From: Bacillota bacterium
Lineage (GTDB): Bacteria > Bacillota_E > Symbiobacteriia > Symbiobacteriales > Symbiobacteriaceae
DNA: 18,850 nucleotides
Direction: 5' to 3'
NCBI GenBank assembly: GCA_003242675.1
Contig: QGVE01000045.1
Coordinates: 1 to 18,850, forward strand
Made by a program: the position numbers and the translations under genes. The notes beneath the pieces are model-generated. The model did no database searches, was not told the DNA's origin, and saw nothing but the letters and a program-made list of their open reading frames with translations. Shown here piece after piece: positions 15,420 through 18,850 of the stretch. Each line of letters begins with the position of its first letter. The first letter of the stretch is position 1.

Positions 15420-16893
15420 AGCGGTGCTTGCAGGCGTACATTTGCTCGTCCGCGCGGTCGAGGAGCTGCTGGAACTCCGACTGCGGCGCGGTGTCCACGC
15501 CGATGTCGAGGATGAGCTTCGGCTGGCCCTCCCCCTGCCGGGCGTTCCACTCGGCCACCCGCTGCTGGATCCGGCTGGCGATCCGCTCCGCCTCGGCCCG
15601 GGTGGTGCCGGCGAGCACCACGAGGAACTCGTCGCCGCCGAAGCGCACCACCAGGTCGCCCGAGCACACGCTGCCCTGAATGAGCGCCGCGCACTCCTGC
15701 AGAACCCGGTCGCCGGTGAGGTGCCCCCAGCGGTCGTTGATCTCCTTGAACTTCCGCACGTCGATCAAGAGCACCGAGACCTCGCGCGCCTCCGCCAAGG
15801 CGTGCTGGGACCACTCGTTCAGATAGTGCCGGTTGTACACGCCGGTCAGCGCGTCGCGCCGCGCCAGCCGCTCCTCCAGCTGGGCGCGGGAGATCGCGTC
15901 GGAGACGTGGGTCGCCATGAGCTCCAGCAGCTGCAGGTCGCTGTGCGTGTACTGGTTCACGCCGGGCCGGTCAACCCGCAGCACGCCGTAGAGCCGGCCG
16001 TTGGCGATCAGCGGGACCACCAGGATCGACTCGTCCTCCAGCGGCGTGCCGGGCACCTGGACGGCGCGGGGATCCCGGACCGCGTCGTTGGTGAGGATGG
16101 GCTGGCGGTGCTTCGCCACCCACCCGGTCAGCCCCTCGCCGACCTTGATCGTCGTGCTCATGAACGCCTCGTGCTCCTCAGGCGAAAGGGGCGGCTCGCT
16201 GTACACGTAGTGCGGGCGGAGCACCTGGGCCTCCTCGTCCAGGAGCAGCACCACGCCGGTCCGGCTGGCTGTGGCGCGCACGATGTGGCGCACGGCCGCC
16301 TCCATCACGTCCTGCAGCCCGTGCGCCTTCAGGACCGGCAGGAGCTCCATGAGCCGGCGCAGCCGGTCGGCCTGGATCGCCTGCTCCCGGTAGCGCAGAT
16401 AGATCGCGCGGATCACCCCGACCACCCCGGAGAGGCCGGAGACCAGCAGGAGCAGGGTGCCGGCGTCGGCCCCGCGGATCCAGGCCCCGGCCAGGGCGGC
16501 TGCCATGATGCCGAGGTGGGCCCACAGGAACCCCTTGCGGAACAGGCCGGCGATCACCGCCGAGAGCAGGAGGAGCAGGAGCGGGCCGAACATCGGGTCC
16601 GGGTCGGCCACAAAGAGGGCCACCGCCAGTCCGTCCAGGGCCAGGAACGCCCAGGGCACCCAGGCCTGGATCGCGTCCACGCGCCAAAAGGCGCTGAAGG
16701 TGAGCGCGAAGCCCACCGCAGCGCCGATCCCTGCGCCCCACCAGAGCAGCGGCAACACGGGCGGCCGCCTGGTGAGCAGCCACCCGGCAAAGGCGGCGGC
16801 CACGGCAAGCGCCGACAGCACGGCCATGGTGATCCGACCGCTCCAGTGCAGGCTTGTGGCCGGGCTGACGCCGTTCGGCGGCCTGTGACCCAT
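15418..16893 (-). CDS. Membrane-bound GAF-GGDEF diguanylate cyclase
   Basis: A 491-residue protein starting at ATG 16893, 5 bases after GGAGGTG. Six hydrophobic segments cover about 21-164. A helical stretch (165-190) leads to a GAF domain (about 190-335) with the typical VGEGLTGWVAKHRQPILTND and a late ILVVPLI strand. The GGDEF domain spans about 343-491: DALTGVYNRHYL, Asp378 as metal ligand, KEIND, GD394-395, and an intact GGDEF at 419-423. Active-site residues for cyclic di-GMP synthesis are present. The inhibitory I-site is altered: C-S-G-D (410-413) instead of R-x-x-D. DVR replaces the usual DxD before FK. It probably senses a small ligand or redox state through GAF. The gene is a single unit after a strong terminator; I see no clear promoter. 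Confidence 0.93.
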   Translation of the reverse strand: MGHRPPNGVSPATSLHWSGRITMAVLSALAVAAAFAGWLLTRRPPVLPLLWWGAGIGAAVGFALTFSAFWRVDAIQAWVPWAFLALDGLAVALFVADPDPMFGPLLLLLLSAVIAGLFRKGFLWAHLGIMAAALAGAWIRGADAGTLLLLVSGLSGVVGVIRAIYLRYREQAIQADRLRRLMELLPVLKAHGLQDVMEAAVRHIVRATASRTGVVLLLDEEAQVLRPHYVYSEPPLSPEEHEAFMSTTIKVGEGLTGWVAKHRQPILTNDAVRDPRAVQVPGTPLEDESILVVPLIANGRLYGVLRVDRPGVNQYTHSDLQLLELMATHVSDAISRAQLEERLARRDALTGVYNRHYLNEWSQHALAEAREVSVLLIDVRKFKEINDRWGHLTGDRVLQECAALIQGSVCSGDLVVRFGGDEFLVVLAGTTRAEAERIASRIQQRVAEWNARQGEGQPKLILDIGVDTAPQSEFQQLLDRADEQMYACKHR

Positions 16894-16996
16894 GCCCGCA
16901 CCTCCGATCCCGCGACCGTCCGTCAACCGTGTTGCTGCCCGGGATTCGCCGCCCAGGTCGGTTTTTCCTGCTCCCGTCAGCGGAGCGCGAGCGCGC

Positions 16997-17024
16997 AAAA
17001 GCCCGGCCCCGTCGCGGGCCGGGC
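16997..17024 (-). terminator. Strong intrinsic terminator of the feoB unit
   Basis: On the - strand arms 17024-17016 and 17009-17001 make a perfect 9-bp GC stem with a 6-base loop, directly followed by TTTTGCG. It lies 10 bases after the stop of the small membrane protein gene, which supports that gene as the last of its operon. Confidence 0.9.
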
Positions 17025-17033
17025 CGCTCACGG

Positions 17034-17258
17034 CTAGGGCTTGTCGTCGCGCCCGGAAGGGCCGGACTTCGGGCCGTACGGGCCGGGCGGGACGTGGTCC
17101 CGGACCAGGGGCACGACCTTGCCGGCCCGCCCGCTGCGCGGGTTCGTCCGGGAGGTGCGGACCCGCCCGTCCAGCAGCTGCTCCAGCCGGTGAACCCGGT
17201 ACACCAGGTAGAGCAGCGCAGCGAACTGCAGCAGGAGCAGGAACCTCAGCGTCTCCAC
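17034..17258 (-). CDS. Small single-helix membrane protein, last gene of the feoB unit
   Basis: A 74-residue protein, GTG start at 17258 with GGGGAGG 9 bases upstream. Residues 3-21 form one transmembrane helix at the very N-terminus (LRFLLLLQFAALLYLVYRV), followed by a short helix HRLEQLLDG and a basic, Pro/Gly-rich tail (RTSRTNPRSGRAGK ... SGRDDKP). With Arg/His/Lys after the helix, the tail should be cytoplasmic. It lies 40 bases after the zinc-ribbon gene and is closed by a strong terminator. I recognise no family. The competing overlapping frames on the same strand have random Ala/Gly/Arg/Pro composition. Confidence 0.7.
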   Translation of the reverse strand: METLRFLLLLQFAALLYLVYRVHRLEQLLDGRVRTSRTNPRSGRAGKVVPLVRDHVPPGPYGPKSGPSGRDDKP

Positions 17259-17298
17259 AGCCCAACGCCTCCCCGCCCCGGATTCCCTCGAGTTCCAT

Positions 17299-17520
17299 CT
17301 ATTTTAATAGACGCTCAACGCCCCGCTTTTGTTCGCCCTCCGCCCGAGCGGACGGCCGCGCCAGGGCGGCGATCAGGCAGCGGGTGCACTGGCCCGAGCA
17401 CCCCCGGGGCATGGCGAGAACCTGGCCGCAGCGGAGGCAGCGGGCGTCGCCGGGGGCGTTGGCGTATCCACAGCGGGGACAGGTGAGCGGAGCGCCGCAG
17501 GAGGCCGTGGCCATGGTCAT
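17299..17520 (-). CDS. Cys-rich zinc-ribbon protein downstream of feoB
   Basis: A 73-residue protein starting at ATG 17520, after GGAGAGGGAG. It has eight Cys. C14-x2-C17 and C28-x2-C31 form a zinc ribbon of the CPRCG...CLRCG type. A second group, C41-x3-C45-x2-C48, sits in GCSGQCTRCL, and C8 is extra. No signal peptide; a hydrophobic patch LIAALA follows the last Cys. It lies 12 bases after feoB, so it is co-translated or nearly so. Small Cys-rich partners of FeoB are known in Firmicutes (FeoB-associated Cys-rich proteins) and Fe-S FeoC in enterobacteria; this one does not clearly match either. A role in metal sensing or delivery is inference. Confidence 0.8.
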   Translation of the reverse strand: MTMATASCGAPLTCPRCGYANAPGDARCLRCGQVLAMPRGCSGQCTRCLIAALARPSARAEGEQKRGVERLLK

Positions 17521-17532
17521 CTCTCCCTCTCC

Positions 17533-18819
17533 TCAGAAGAGGATCCGGTTGAGGAGGCCGCCCAGGAAGATCGCCAGGGCGATGTCCGCCAGCCAGATGG
17601 CGGCCCCCTGCCGCCTGCCCCTCTCCTTGAACATGATCATGATCGAGGCGATGCACGGCGTGAACAGCGTGACGGTCAGGACGGCCACCATCGTCTGGTG
17701 CGGCGTGAGCGCCAGGTCGAACAGGCCGGCGGCGCCGAAGTCCCGCCGCACGAAGCCCATGACGAACGCCTGGGCCGCCTCCCGGGGCAGCCCCAGCCAC
17801 CCCTCCGTGATCGGCGCGAGGCCGCTCGCCAGGGCCGCCAGTGCGCCGGTCTGGTCCAGGACGGAGATCAGGAGCGCGCCGATGGCGAAAAAGATCCAGG
17901 CCTCGGTGAGGAACCCCTTGGTCTTCAGGTAGGTCTTCTGCAGCACGTTCTGGATGCGGGGGAGCCGGAGCGGCGGCAGGTCGATCAGGAGGTCCGACGA
18001 CTCGCCCGGCAGGACGCGATGAAGCACGCGGCCGGTCACGCCGTAGACCAGGAGCAGGATCGCGATGAAGGTGGCGAGGTAGGCCGGGCCCAGCGGCGCC
18101 AGCATGACGGTGATCACCGCCAGCTGGGCCGAACAGGGGATGGCCAGGGAGAGCAGGAACGTGGCGATCGTCCGCTCCCGCTCCGTGCCCATGAGGCGGG
18201 TCGTCACGGTTGCCATGGTCACGCAGCCGAAGCCCAGGATGGTCGGGATGATCGCCCGACCGTTCAGGCCGACGAAGTTCATCAGCCGGTCCACCAGCAC
18301 GGCGACGCGCGGCAGGTAGCCGGAGTCCTCGGCGAGGGCCAGGAACAGGTAGAAGCCCAGCACCAGCGGCAAGAGGAGCCCCAGCAGGTAGGCGACCGTC
18401 ATCGTCAGCAGGCCGAACTCGCCCACCAGGATCTGGCCGAGGAAGGAGTCCACCGCGATGAACCGGCCGACCAGGTCGGTCATCCATGGCACGTAGTACT
18501 GGCCCATCCACACCTCCTCGGTGACCCCCACCACGTCCTGGGCGATCCATACGCCCAGTACCTGGTACATCGCCAGGAGGAAGGCGGCGAGGAAGAAGAG
18601 CCCCCCGACCGGGTGGAGCATCCAGCGGCCGAGCCGCGCCGCCCAGCTCGCGCCGGCCACGGTCTCCGAGACCACCCGTTCCGCGATCTCGTCCGCCCGG
18701 CGGCGGCGGGCCCGGTAGACCTCCTCCCGCAGGCCCGGCCCCGGCCGGCCGGGCCGCCGCCCGGCCGCCGGGTCGTCCTCCACCCACCGCACCCCCTCCG
18801 CCCCCGCTCCTATACCCAT
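17533..18819 (-). CDS. feoB: FeoB-type ferrous iron transporter, membrane domain; N-terminus uncertain
   Basis: 428 residues are visible from ATG 18819, and the frame stays open to the window edge. Residues 30-60 resemble the end of the FeoB G-domain/GDI linker; LGRWMLHPVGG (63-73) opens the membrane domain, with about 8 helices to 425. Gate-like segments are GRAIIPTILGFGC (187-199), LAIPCSAQLAV (225-235) and TLFTPCIASIMIMFKERG (384-401). The usual GCNVPA is changed to GCVTMA. No GTPase motif is present. The gene may continue upstream, or FeoB may be split with a separate G protein; GTG 18783 has GGAGGGG 8 bases upstream and would suit a separate start. It imports Fe(II) across the membrane. 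The two small genes that follow belong to its operon. Confidence 0.85.
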   Translation of the reverse strand: MGIGAGAEGVRWVEDDPAAGRRPGRPGPGLREEVYRARRRRADEIAERVVSETVAGASWAARLGRWMLHPVGGLFFLAAFLLAMYQVLGVWIAQDVVGVTEEVWMGQYYVPWMTDLVGRFIAVDSFLGQILVGEFGLLTMTVAYLLGLLLPLVLGFYLFLALAEDSGYLPRVAVLVDRLMNFVGLNGRAIIPTILGFGCVTMATVTTRLMGTERERTIATFLLSLAIPCSAQLAVITVMLAPLGPAYLATFIAILLLVYGVTGRVLHRVLPGESSDLLIDLPPLRLPRIQNVLQKTYLKTKGFLTEAWIFFAIGALLISVLDQTGALAALASGLAPITEGWLGLPREAAQAFVMGFVRRDFGAAGLFDLALTPHQTMVAVLTVTLFTPCIASIMIMFKERGRRQGAAIWLADIALAIFLGGLLNRILF

Positions 18820-18850
18820 CCTCCGCCCCCCGAAACCAAAGCGAAAATCC

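Noticed and set aside
16894..17298. N-terminal extension of the GGDEF frame up to 17298, giving 626 codons
   Set aside because: The extension crosses the strong terminator at 16997-17024 and overlaps the small membrane protein gene; its composition is random Ala/Gly/Arg/Pro, and ATG 16893 has a good SD.
17315..18787. 490-codon - strand frame overlapping feoB and the zinc-ribbon gene
   Set aside because: Same-strand shadow in another frame with Gly/Arg/Pro/Asp-rich product and no hydrophobic segments, whereas the feoB frame shows helices and gate motifs.

Overview
The window is very GC-rich DNA with dense genes, many GTG and TTG starts, purine-rich Shine-Dalgarno (SD) sites of the AGGAGG type, and tRNA genes that encode their CCA ends. 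Together with class A and class B penicillin-binding proteins, a LysM/M23 cell-wall hydrolase and an FeoB-type transporter, this suggests a high-GC, probably thermophilic Firmicute of the Symbiobacterium type. That placement is inference from style and gene content; no marker gene settles it. No prophage, transposon, CRISPR array or plasmid function is visible. The region reads as chromosomal housekeeping and envelope genes with a small catabolic cassette.

Layout. 1-740 (-): a secreted, membrane-anchored TPM-domain protein, cut by the window edge. 880-2446 (+): a near-consensus promoter, a 23-codon Arg-rich upstream ORF, a GC-rich hairpin, then hflX. 2493-5057 (-): an HSL-type esterase followed by a phenylacetone-monooxygenase-like Baeyer-Villiger monooxygenase. 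5162-6131 (+): a histidine phosphatase fused to a GNAT-like domain, with its own promoter. 6452-9028 (+): a class A PBP with an FN3 domain and a long Gly/Glu/Pro tail. 9125-10091 (-): tRNA-Ile and tRNA-Cys, then a nitroreductase. 10197-10862 (-): a seven-helix membrane protein. 11082-13982 (-): LysM/M23 peptidase and PBP2 in one operon. 14083-14718 (-): YigZ/IMPACT protein. 14827-15360 (+): an unrecognised protein. 15418-16893 (-): a membrane GAF-GGDEF cyclase. 17034-18819 (-): FeoB membrane domain, a Cys-rich zinc-ribbon protein and a one-helix small protein, closed by a strong terminator.

How the genes work together. Three genes (class A PBP, PBP2, LysM/M23 peptidase) build and trim peptidoglycan. 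The monooxygenase and esterase form a plausible two-step route from ketone to ester to acid plus alcohol. FeoB with its two small followers looks like a ferrous-iron uptake unit whose G-domain is either upstream of the window or encoded separately.

The most interesting signal is the leader of hflX. A short peptide with overlapping Arg-X-Arg motifs, the kind that stalls macrolide-bound ribosomes in erm leaders, sits between a strong promoter and a hairpin, upstream of a gene whose family rescues stalled ribosomes and can confer antibiotic resistance. It is a candidate drug-sensing attenuator.
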